Assembly (NCBI GenBank): GCA_905221605.1
Contig: CAJNDS010002271.1
Location: 464,318-528,317, forward strand
Length of the DNA stretch: 64,000 nucleotides
Origin: Symbiodinium natans
Taxonomy: Eukaryota > Sar > Dinophyceae > Suessiales > Symbiodiniaceae
Direction: 5' to 3'
Shown: positions 43,590 through 54,400 of the stretch, piece by piece
Layout: every line of letters begins with the position of its first letter
Position numbering within the stretch: the stretch's first letter is position 1
The notes under the pieces: generated by a model
Told to the model about the DNA's origin: nothing
Database searches by the model: none
The model's input: the letters and a program-made list of their open reading frames with translations, nothing else
Position numbers and translations under genes: made by a program

Positions 43590-45370
43590 AGGTGTGAGCA
43601 GCGAGGTGACCCTGGCGCGTGCTGTCCCTCGCTGCTGCAGAGAGCTGCCTGCCTTGTGTTAGGGTTGCCGGGAGAGTTTGCCTGCCTAGGGTTCATGACT
43701 CCTTCTCATTCCGCTTCTTCGCGCGACAGTTGTTCATCAACTGACTAGCTGGCAAGTAGGGTCCCAGTCGTCCCATATTTTCGGGTGGGGGGCCTGGGTT
43801 GCTGAGAGTTTGTTGAGGGACAGCTTTGCTGCGAGCCCCATGCAGGCTTGTCAGGAACACCCTCCACCTTGCCAGATGACGCTTGACACATCATCTCCGT
43901 GATCAATGCACTGTGAAACCTGCCGAGAGCGCCCGGCCAGCCTTGCAAACAAAAGAGGGGGCGCTTGGTTCGATTCCTTAAAACTTTAAATGGGGGATCT
44001 CGAAGTAGTTCCAGACACGACCCCTTGCTGTCAGGAAGAAGGGCTGGAAGAGGGGGAGGGTGGCGGCCTCTGGAGCATTGGTTAGCTTTTCGGACTCTGA
44101 GCCCCCTCCACACCTCACCCGCCTCACCCATGCCTTGCTCTTTGTGGTCAGGTCTGGAGAACTCCTAAAACTCCTGAGCCGGAGATGCTGGGGCGAGACG
44201 ACCACAGGTCGGGCCAGCAGGTGCTCACCAAAGCAGGGGCAAAACAGAGCGCGTGCTCGTGACCCTGGATTGGGCTTTTGAAGCGCCTGACTTCAAATTT
44301 TCCCCTTTTTTCTTATGTGTGCCATTCCTCGTGCATGCGCAGCCGTGCTGGCTGTGGAACGGTTTTCATTCATGTCCACTCTCGTGCATCCTAACAGGGC
44401 ATCGAAGGACCGCTCTTGTGGGGTATTTAGGGCTGGCTTCGAGGGTCAAGTCTCCGTGGTCGAACTCTTGAGGGTTGGACGGCGGTATGCCATCATCTCA
44501 GCCAACAATGACAACGCAACGCTGACTACCAAAGGGATACACACGGATATTATGCCGAGCATTGGATAGAGCCAACATGGCGGTTCCTCTCGGCTTCTCT
44601 CCAGGTGGCTGCCTGAAAAGCATGCGCAGGCATGTGTGCAAGTGACGATTGGAGCCAGGTGCGAGCGACTTCCACCAGGCACGCGACTCGACGCTTCACG
44701 ATGCTTCGAACAGCTTCAGCAGTCTTCACCAATCTTCATCATTCCAACTTGCAGAGAGAACAACGAAGACTCGGGGCGAGGGCGATTGCGCGTGCGAGGC
44801 GGCCAGGCTAGTCAAGCTTGGCAGCAGTGCGCCCCTCCGGGCCCGGTCCACAGCTGCAAATTGCCAGAGGGCATTTGCGGAAATCGGGTGACATTGTAGG
44901 ATGACGCAGGCAGCATGAAGTGCTTGCTCTCGCATCCCAACTCAGGCTGACATCGTTGGCACTCAATCTTCTTATCGGCCTGATGCGAGCCGCTCCCTCA
45001 AGCTTCGTCTGGGACAGCAGCTGTGTCCGCCCGGGGATGCCACAAAGTGCCACAAAGTTGCCACGGGGAACGTGGGATGCCACGGGCACCCAGGCCAAGG
45101 AGCTAAATGGCTAGTAGCTTCCGGGCATCGGTGCATCCCTCAGGTGCCGAAGGGCTCTCCTGACTGCATGGCGACTATGGCGACCCCACGCGACCCCCAC
45201 GCGACCCCCACGTGACCCTCTGAGGCCATTGGGGCCAGCGGTCCTTGCAATCAATGCGGCGGCTGCTGCGCTTGCCATGCGGTCAAGGAGGTGCCGGAGT
45301 AGGGTCAACCTGGCGGGCCCAGCATTGGGGGGTGGGCCCTTAAAAGCCTTCGAGAGGTTACATTGTATTG
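43590..45370. other. no certain gene
   Basis: Short protein-like stretches occur (for example GQVSVVELLRVGRRYAIISAN around 44440-44510, and WLPEKHAQACVQVTIG around 44605-44655). They suggest small exons, but I could not join them through splice sites in frame. Otherwise no repeats and no motif. Confidence 0.4.
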
Positions 45371-45714
45371 TTACGTAAGGTTATACCTGGTGAGCGCTGC
45401 ACTATATGCTGCACTGCTCCCAGGCGGCCCCTGCGATCGCTGCGCAACAAGGTTGGTGGCCGGTGGCACTTGAGGTGCCAGAGCATTGAGATGAGCGCCT
45501 GGCAGGATGCTTTATCATCCCAAGAGGGCGGTGAAAAGGCTGCCTTATTATGGTGCGTACCTTCATCGGTTCACGTAAGCTTCTGTACACGCAAAGCCCT
45601 GGCGCTGAGGTCGTCCATCTGCCTCGTGGCAGTTTACATCACTTGCGACGTGGGTGTGAACCTCTGCAGCGAGGCTGCTACGCAACGCGCGCTGCCCAGA
45701 TAGTCTTTGTTCAG

Positions 45715-48330
45715 AGATGTATTCAGACATTGGTTTGTTGACGATACGGTGGAGATTCCTGGAGGCTATCAGAAGGCCAGCGCCGTGCTTGTCACCTCTT
45801 TTGTTTCTGCCATCATCGGCGGCCGCCTCTGCGAGGGATATCTGCAGAGACTTGTCTGAGCCCGACGCAAGCTAAGGTGCTGTCTGGGCACTGCGACGGG
45901 ATGGAAGAAGGCCGCGTTGCCGCATGTGGCGGTTCACACGGCAAGCAAGACCGATGCCCCACGCCTTACAGACCGTGCCTCAAGACTTGTCAAGATCTGT
46001 CAACAGGGGCTTGTACCAGTGCGTGGCGTTGGAGAACGCCCAGAGCTCGGATGCCATGCTTCTGGAAAGTTAGAAAATGGAGTTTGGGGATGCTTAGAGT
46101 GGCTTGGAGGTTTGAGCAGCATTGATGCCAAGGTCTTTTATCGCGCCAACATTTTTGCATCTGTGCATGAAGCTCAGACGTAAAGGGTTGCCTTGCCTTG
46201 TCAGGTGTGCATTGTGTGACCCAGTGCATCGTTTGCCCCACAGGCTTTTCGCGTGTTCCAGCATCTCACTCCTAAAGGCAAGTGATGGCCGATAGCCTTT
46301 GTTTGGATCTTGTCGGCTTTTTCTTTGTGTGTTTGCTGGGACTGTCTTGGAACTAGTTGGGGGGTGCAAAGCTTGTCTGATGGAGAAGGCAACTCTTTGT
46401 CTAATGTATTGGGCAGGCCTTTGAGAAGCAGAGCGCTGCTTTCATCAAGCTTGTGGGGCAGGCGCCAGCCAGTCGAAACATGCCGTTTCTGTACTGAAAT
46501 TGTGAATCTGAAGAGTATTCCTCGGAGCAGTCTGACAGTTGAAGCTCCCACTGGCGGCCTACTTGGCACGGTATGTTCTTGGCAGGAGGCGTGTCTCAGA
46601 GGGTTGTCGTCACCTTCTTGAAAGTCCGCTCCGGAGTGGCTTCACCTCAAGCCTTCAGCCTGATAATCCAAACGAAGAACGCTCGAGAACTCCCGCAAAA
46701 CATGGTGAAACTCGGAGTCTGTGAAACTCCCAGGTCCAAGCCTCACGCCTGCCCGGCAACAAGAGCTCCAAGAGCATTCAGCGCCCCTGCCCTCTCAGAG
46801 TCTCAGCTGGAGGTACTCCACTGCCCTGAAGCTGAATATTTGGACAATCTCTTGCGCTTGCGGGGCCATCGTGGTCCGAGTCCCAGAAGTTGGGGGGAGT
46901 TCATTTGAGTTCATCGCGTGTAGGGCCCGTGTAGGGGTCTTCAGCAGAAGCGGCTGCAGAGGCAAAGCATGGGAGAACACCCGGAAAGAAGTGAGAGTAT
47001 GCAACCTTTGTCAAAGCGGAGCTTGGGGTTCCCAATGCCAAAAATGACAATCCAGGGGATGCACTGTGGGCACGCCTGCTTTGGAAAGTGCCCCCGTCAG
47101 GCTAGTCTCTGCTTTTGACAGGCTCTCCGCACCGACCTGGATCTCTGGGGGGTCCTGAAAAAGCTGAAATACATCCTGTTCATGGCTCGGGGCCCAGCCA
47201 AGCCGTGACCGAAGGGTTTCAGAGTTTGCGGCAAGACAAATCAGGGGGCTCCTTCAAAAGGTTTCAGGGGCCTTCGTATGCCTTCGCTAGGGCTTCATTG
47301 CTAGCAGGTCATCAGCAACGTGGGTGCAAACCTGGCTGCGGAGAGCTCACTCAAGCGACCCAACGCCCTGCCATTTCACGTGACGATGACCAACATGAGG
47401 CAAGTGTTAGCGGCATTTGATATGCGTGGGTTGGCTGAACCCTAGTCTCGAACAGTGTGGGTTCACTGCTCGATGCCCGCCAGGATCGGAGAAATCATCT
47501 GCACCCTCATGTTCCTCTTCGTCTACAACGTTGTGCAGGGACTCCAAAATGAGTCCTGCTTCTCTTGGAATATCTTCAGCGGATGGGCCTGGGCCTCACC
47601 TGGCAGTGTGTGCCCTACGGCCTATGGTAGCACATGGCATTTTTTGGTGGATATATTTCTTTGGCCATGAACATGAGGACAACACGACCTTCCTGGTCGT
47701 TTATACTCATGTGCTGGACACGTGGATCACCGCTTTGATGGTGCGCCAGCACGTCTCCTCTTTTTGCACTTCCTTTGTGGGTTGTGGGTACTTGGCTTCT
47801 GGTTGCAGTGCGAGTCTATCCAGGATGAGTCTGCTTCATTGTGGAGTCGGGGTTGTGATTCAAGTCGGGACCGTACATCATTGTGTCTGCCTTGCAGGTG
47901 AAAAGGCTGTCCTCTGTCCACAAGTATGTTGTGAAGTGCTTTACCATGGTTGTCCCGGGCTAAGACTTAAGAAGTTCAGTACACTCCTCAGAGTTAAGGG
48001 CTGTGACCCGCGTCATCCTAACCTGCGCGGGTCTTGGGCCAAGTTGCTTTTCGGCATCACCTGGTACCGCGGAAAGAGGCACTGGACAATGGCAGAGGCA
48101 CGTCTCAAAAGTTGCTCTTTGGTGCCGTTGGTGATTCGATTTTTCAGTGCAAAAGCCCTAAAGCCCCAAAGCCATCTAAAGCCCCAAAGCCCCAAAGCCC
48201 CTAAAGCAAAGAGGGCCGGAATCACCCGCCGCCCAGGGTTTGGTGGCGGCCATGATCGTTCTGCTCACGCTGCAGTTTGCCGCCTTGTCCCACGAGGAGA
48301 GCTCGACACAGCGGAAGCTCCGACACGAGC
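45715..48330 (+). CDS. multi-exon membrane protein of unknown function
   Basis: Several AG-bounded segments look like exons. 45715 to ~45835: DVFRHWFVDDTVEIPGGYQK, then a hydrophobic ASAVLVTSFVSAIIGG. 46417 to ~46480: AFEKQSAAFIKLVGQAPAS. 47122-47177: ALRTDLDLWGVLKKLKYI. 47316-47399: NVGANLAAESSLKRPNALPF. 47484 to ~47550: IGEIICTLMFLFVYNVVQ. 47898 to ~47962: VKRLSSVHKYVVKCFTMVV. ~48232-48330: LVAAMIVLLTLQFAALSHEE. The 47122, 47316 and 47484 pieces join in phase, the first through a GT donor and the second through a perfect GCAAGT donor. At least three membrane segments are visible. I do not recognise the family, and the outer pieces may belong to different genes. The 305-codon ORF 47417-48334 runs through introns and is not the product. 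Confidence 0.45.
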
Positions 48331-48894
48331 CTGAATCGAGCATCCGCGCTAGTCAAAAGAAGTTTGCCTTACGATGTTGCTAGCTACGAATATGCACTTC
48401 TTTTGTGTGGCGTCTCTCTTTGTCAGGAGAAGAAGAAGGAAGACCAGCGAAGTGGTGGAGAGACCTGAAAAAAGCTGAGATGCTCTCCTCTCGTCGATTG
48501 AGATCTCTGACCCCTTGCATGCTATACGGACGCTGAGGGGATGCTTGTATGGGATGCTTGTATTAATCACCTCTCGTTTTGCATTTCTGCTCCCGTCCCG
48601 GGCACCATTTCGGCTTGTGTCTACAGTAGCAGTGCTATGCTGCTTCGCCGAACGTAGAGGAGCCGAAGGAGGGGGTTCAGAGTTGATCTCTCGAAGTCGT
48701 CTCTTTGAGTATCGGTTTTGCCGTGCCTTGCAGGACACGAACACACGGTCCTCCTGGCTCTTGGGCAGCGCGTATCCTTGTTGCAACAGCGTGTTTGTCG
48801 CATACAGCCTTCAAGCAAAGGAGTCCCCAAGTAAACAGAGAGGTACGCGCCTGACGAAAGGACAGGCATGAGTTCGACAAAAACGAGGGTAGGG

Positions 48895-49178
48895 TGTTTT
48901 TTTTGTGTTTTTTTTTCTGGTTTTTTTTTGTGTTTTTTCTGTTTTTTAAGCAAGAAAGAAAGACAGAAAGAGAGAAAGAAATAAAGAAAGAAAGAAAGAA
49001 GGAAAGAAAGAAAGAAAGAAAGAAAGGAAGAAAGGAAAGCAAGACAGAAAGAAAGAAAGAAAGGAGAAAGGAAGAAAGAAAGGAAGAAAGAAAGGAAAGA
49101 AAGAAAGAAATAAAAGAAAGCAAGACAGAAATAAAGAAAGAAGGAAAGCAAGACAGAAAGAAAGAAAGAAAGAAAGAG

Positions 49179-49241
<63 letters not shown>

Positions 49242-49249
49242 GATAAATA

Positions 49250-49288
<39 letters not shown>

Positions 49289-49333
49289 TAAGAAAGAAAG
49301 AAAGAAAGAAATAAAGAAAGAAATAAAGAAATA
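48895..49333. repeat. GAAA microsatellite with T-rich leader
   Basis: A T-rich stretch (48898-48945) is followed by about 380 bases of GAAA with GGAAA, AAATAAA and GACAGAAA variants. The K/E/R-rich + ORF (48894-49250) and the F/L/S-rich minus ORF (251 codons) are artefacts of a repeat with few stop codons. The repeat ends in a C run where the hairpin repeats begin. Confidence 0.97.
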
Positions 49334-49335
49334 CC

Positions 49336-49862
49336 CCCCCCCCGCTTTGTTTAAGCCGTGCAAGCTTGCCTCAAAGCATATGCCATATGCACACTTTTGC
49401 GGAAACCCATCATGCGAGAATCGTGTTTGCAAATGGGGGGGGGGGGGGGCTGCGCCCCCCCCCCAACCCCCCCGCTTTTTTTAAGCCGTGCAAGCTTGCT
49501 TCAAAGCATATGCCATATGCATATGCCATATGCACACATTTTCGGAAACCCATCATGCGAGAATCGTGTTTGCAAATGGGGGGGGGCTGCGCCCCCCCCA
49601 ACCCCCCCGCTTTCTCAAGCCATGCAAGCTTGCCTCAAAGCATATGCCATACGCATATGCCATATGCACACATTTTCGGAAACCCATCATGCGAGAATCG
49701 TGTTTGCAAATGGGGGGGGGCTGCGCCCCCCCCAACCCCCCGCTTTCTCAAGCCGTGCAAGCTTGCCTCAAAGCATATGCCATATGCACACATTTTCGGA
49801 AACCCATCATGCGAGAATCGTGTTTGCAAATGGGGGGGGCTGCCCCCCCCCAACCCCCCGCT
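49336..49862. repeat. G-run/C-run hairpin repeat, tandem cluster
   Basis: Four full units of about 121-138 bases with palindrome centres near 49450, 49588, 49720 and 49840, plus a leading C-run half unit. Unit: CGCTTT...AAGCCGTGCAAGCTTGCCTCAAAGCATATGCC..., GGAAACCCATCATGCGAGAATCG, TGTTTGCAAAT, G7-14, CTGCG, C7-11. ATATGCC is itself repeated a variable number of times. Same family as 5365-5640. Confidence 0.95.
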
Positions 49863-49868
49863 TCCCGC

Positions 49869-49895
49869 AACACACCCTACACCCTAAACCCTAAG
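49869..49895. repeat. short interstitial telomere-like repeat
   Basis: ACACCCTACACCCTAAACCCTAAGCC contains CCCTAAA units, the complement of TTTAGGG, the telomere repeat reported for dinoflagellates and plants. It sits at the right end of the hairpin cluster. Only two to three units remain. Confidence 0.6.
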
Positions 49896-51330
49896 CCGTA
49901 GTTCCGGACTGAAGGGGCAATGATACGAGGAGCAACCTTGACCCCGCAAACCGTAGAGCCTAATAAGACCCAAACCGTCCACCATAAGCCGCAAATCCTG
50001 ATAGAATGTTTGCGGCCTACATGCGCAGTAAGCCCTAAACCGAAGCAAAGTTTCAGATTGAAGCTTCCGAGGTTCCTCTTGAACCAGCCCCGGACGTTAA
50101 CTAGCTGTTGAGTCCTATCGGGGCCAACGATGGCCGCCCCGATGCTCCAAGCGCGAGTTGCAAAAGGACGAAGGGTTGGACGTAATGTGTTGTTGTAGCA
50201 CGTTGAGATTTGGACCTGTTCCGGACACGCGGTGCCGCTGAGAGGCCATCGGAAGCTGAAAACCAGCAAAATTCACCAAAAAAACCAGAAAAATGCACAG
50301 AAAAGAATTCTCACCAGAGGAGGACGACAGGCAGAACCAGGAGGGCATGTTCTGAAAACCACAAGAAAAGCAAGAAAAAACAAGAAAATTTACAAAAAAA
50401 AACCAGAAAAAATTGACAAAAAAATGCCCGACAGGCAGAACCAGGAGGGCATGTTCTGAAAACCACAAGAAAAGCAAGAAAAAGCAAGAAAACTCACAAA
50501 AAAAACCAGAAAAATTGACAAAAAAATGCTCGCTCCCAAAAACGACCCTTTGCATTCTTTGGATATTATCAAGGCAATTCAGGCACATTGTTGCGCAGTA
50601 CAACCAGCTTCGAAACAGCAACTCCCGCAAACCCGTGAGCTCCGACTGCTGGATGTGGTCCGATCACTGTGTGGTGCTAGAGTTTTGTGGACATGCATCT
50701 GCCACCGAGGCCCATGCGGATCAATGCAGTTGCTTAGCCGCAGAGAGAGACAGAGACAGAGGGAGGAGAGGGAGAGATACAGAGAGGCAATCCTGCCCCT
50801 TCATGCCCCAAGAAAGAAAGATAGAAAGGCGGGCCGTTTGCATCCTTAGCCGATGTTCCACCGTATCCTGTGGCATGGGTGTAAGTGCATCTCGAACTAT
50901 CCAGATGTCGTGTTCCGACATGGGCAGAACTGGCTTCCATGCATGCAAAAATCTCATGGCAAGGTACCCGAGGAACAACCCAGTGGAACGCCCCATCCGC
51001 ACACTTGCGAGTGTCTCCCAAAAAGGGCGGCTTAGGAACCCAACCCACAAATCGCCAAGTCTTTAAGCCCAAGAACAGCGAGCACCCGTGGCCCAGGTTT
51101 TTTGGGCCATCCTGGCCCTACAATCATCCAATGTCCGCGCCTTTGTGGGCTGTGTTCTATATGAAGGGTGCTTCGAAATCGATGCTTTAGAGGCAATTCG
51201 GATCAACCCCCAGATGGGCTGGGGGTCAGGGAACCCACGTTCGAACCTAAACCCCAGACCCCAAAACCCAAAACCGAGTAAACCCTAAATCCATCCTAAA
51301 CCCTGACGGCCCTAAACCCGAGGTCTGGTC
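49896..51330. other. no recognised gene; 104-bp direct repeat
   Basis: ACAGGCAGAACCAGGAGGGCATGTTCTGAAAACC occurs at about 50327 and 50431. Each copy is followed by an AAGAAAAAGCAAGAAAA-type A-rich stretch, a 104-base direct repeat. A purine-rich AGAGAGACAGAGACAG run is at 50743-50785. ORFs through these (217 codons at 50413-51066) are low complexity in their first half and unrecognised later. Confidence 0.55.
51241..51325. repeat. degenerate telomere-like patch
   Basis: CCTAAACCCC, CCCCAAAACCC, AAACCCTAAATCC, CCTAAACCCTGA and CCCTAAACCC are clustered in 85 bases. They are imperfect CCCTAAA units. The patch lies just upstream of the first likely exon of the large CCP-module gene. Confidence 0.55.
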
Positions 51331-51456
51331 TGGCAAGATGCGGAACTTCCTCCACCAGACCCAGTCGGATCTTCTCCAGCACGAGGACCTTTCATGTTGG
51401 GAGTTGTCGGGCCTCACGCCTTTCGCACGCTTTGGTTGCCAGGATTCCAGAACAGT

Positions 51457-54400
51457 TCTAGGGTTCGGTTCTCCGGCACTTATCTCCAGGACCTGGAGCT
51501 GGAACACAAGCGCTTGCTTGTGGTGAAAGTGAAGGCAGACGCTGGGCCCTGGTCTTGAGATTTGGGCCTGCCTGTAGGTCTCTGGCAGAAGGTTTTGAGA
51601 GTTCTGTCAGCAGAGGGGGATCTGAAGCAAATTGAGACGTGTCCGAGGACAGCTTCTACGACAGCGCCACCACCGTGGCCGAGATCGGAGGAATCCGGAT
51701 CCTAAGCACAGCGGGGAAGTGCCTGAGTTGCGACGCGTCCACGGCACCTCGGTCTGCGTTTATTCTTTGTTCTCTTTGTTCTTGGGAGGCTACGGAGGCA
51801 TGGGCTTGGGGGTGATTGTGACGGAGACGGCTGAGGTGTGCTCCTCGCCAGATGAGCCCGCGTACGCGGACCTTCCTGAAAGTTTCGCCTGAGAATCCCT
51901 AGTATCGCCCGTTCAGTTTGGCAAAGTCTGCATCTGGTGTAACGGATTGTAACGGATGATTCTCAGCGATGTCCATGTGATGTGGTGCAGGACAGCTTTG
52001 CACAGAATGTCTGCAAGACGCCTGCGAAGCCCGGTGTTGCCTGGAGCCCGCAGCTGAGCTAAGAGCTGCGCTTGACAGACCTAGGATGACTTGCAAACCT
52101 TTGAGTTCCTAAGTTTGGGAGGGAGCATTTCTCTCAAGTTGCGCTTGAGCACGTCAGGCTTCAAGGTGACACCAAGTACTCCGTATGACCTGATGCTGAC
52201 CATACCGCCCCATGGCTCCGACTTCCGACTTCCCATGTTTTTTTTCGCGTGGCATGTCATGGCTCCGACCTTGTTGTCTTCTGCCTTTCGCTGGTTTTGC
52301 GTTCACCTTCTCTGCCCTTGGTTTCTTTCAACTTTCTGGTGTGCACGTGCAAGTGAAAGTGCGAACGTGAGATGTGTGAGGCTCAAGAAGCTGAACGGTG
52401 CCACTGGCTTTGTCATCGAGATCACCTCCGGGGTCGAATCCGCAGGCGAGGGAGTGCAGTCTCTCTCTCTCTCTCTCTCACATGCGACTCCACGTTTCAG
52501 TAACCTCAGCAACCCCCACAGTGAGCTTGTTTGGATGGTTGTTCCACAGTTCACCATTCAAGGCAACAACACGGCGGCCAAGTCGGGGAAGCAAGTGCTG
52601 AATTGGGTGGCCACCTCCATCATGGGGTCGCAGGATTCCGTGAATGGCAAATGGTTGCGATCTGCGTGGTCGAAGCAGGCCCCCCCCCCCCCATTGCTTT
52701 CCGCATTGCTTTCCGAATTGCTTTCCGCATGGCTTTCCGCATTGCTTTCTGCATTCTGACCCCTGCAATCATGTTTTCTCATCTTTCAAGCCCCCTCGCC
52801 TCTGCCTCCGCCTTTTCGTGAGCTGAGGCAGTGGCAATGAACGGGGACTTTCGATACGCAGTCGTCGGAAGGAGAGCCATCAGCCTCTCCGAGAAAGCAG
52901 AGGACAGACACGGCAACACGACATGGACTCTGCGTACTTTGCCCTTGGGTGGCGTAGTTTTGCGTTCTGATGTGTGCGAAAGGAGATGTACGATGAAGTT
53001 CGCGCCTTACCTGGTAGGTCCTGGTGGTGCGAGTGAACTCTGCATCTCGCAAGCCTAGAGAGCCCGGAACACGCTTACAAAACTTGGGCTGTACCAAGTT
53101 TTGCGTGCGGCCTGACAACGTCGACGGCTACCTACTGACAGAGCATTCGCTGGCCAAGTCCAAGCTCCACGTCACGGCGAAATGCGCCACAGAGTCTTGG
53201 CTGAGCTGGTGATGCGAAGCACAATTGGAAGATTTGGAAGGCCCCTATAGAGAAAGCAAAGTTGAGTGGCGTCTCTGTCACCAGGGCTACAAGGGAGCGC
53301 CTTCCGTCAAAGACTGTGTCGATGACCATGAGCCGTACCAGTCACTCGTGCGGAAAAGAAGGCATGTTGTCAGTACTTCAGCATTGAGCCCTCCCCCCTG
53401 CAGTGGCCGAGGCTCGCAATCCCCAAGCCCGAAGTCCTAAGCTCCGGCATTGCTTGGGATGTGCGTCCCGAGGCTTTCGGGGTGCCTGCCTCTGGTCTGT
53501 ACCAGCCCTGATGACGTTGAGGCCTATGAGTTGCTTGGGCCTCAGAGTTGCTCTCAGAGTCATGTCAGAGTTGCTCTTTCCCTGAAGTTGGCTATGCTGC
53601 AAGGACGGAGAAGAATATGCAGATTCTTTACTTCGAAGTGCAGGCAAGCTGCCGCTTGGCCGTAACGGGGAGCTTGGAAAAGGTAGGGGCCCTTGGATGG
53701 ATGCAACTTCGAACTTCGAAGAAAGTTGCCATGTGCAAAGGTAAGCCTGGCTACGAGGGCGACCCCGTCATCACGAAGTGCAGTGGAGATGGCCAGCCGT
53801 ACAGTGTGTCAGGTTGCAAAGCTACGACGACAACAACAAGCACAACCACGACAAGCACAACTACAACAACGACCACCGTGACTTCCACAACCACAACCAC
53901 CACCTCGACGACAACAACCACATCTACCACCACCTCCACCACCACCGTAACTACCACAAGCACCACCACGACCACCATCACAACCACCACGACCAGTACC
54001 ACAACCTCCACAAGCACAATCACCTCCACAACAACCTCAACAACAACCACCACGTCGACTACCACGGTGGTCGCGTACTGCTCGGCCTTCTCGGAAAAGG
54101 AGACGCCCGAATACGAGGTCACCGAGACGAGCTTGGAGGCCAAAGCAGGTTTGGGGCTCTTGGTTTCCGGGCATCAGGGGTGACAGTACCATGGGGATGT
54201 TAGGGCCAGCGAATATCAGGATGTTGCAAGTTACTGCTTCCGAAGACTGCCAGTAGCGCTCCCCCCCGCCCCCGTGGCCGGAGGTCCTCAACTTCGAGGT
54301 GAAAGCATCGTGCAGTTCTGGGTATTACGGCACGGCCACAGCAACAGCCGGGACCCTACTCTGCCCAGTGTTGCCCTACCAAAGTCTGCCCAGTGTTGCC

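Noticed and set aside
47417-48334. 305-codon ORF as the product of the 47-48 kb locus
   Set aside because: It runs in the wrong phase through the better-supported exons at 47484 and 47898 and through their introns.
48677-49432. 251-codon Phe/Leu/Ser-rich minus ORF and Lys/Glu-rich + ORF
   Set aside because: They are translations of the GAAA microsatellite and its flanks, with no unique sequence conserved.
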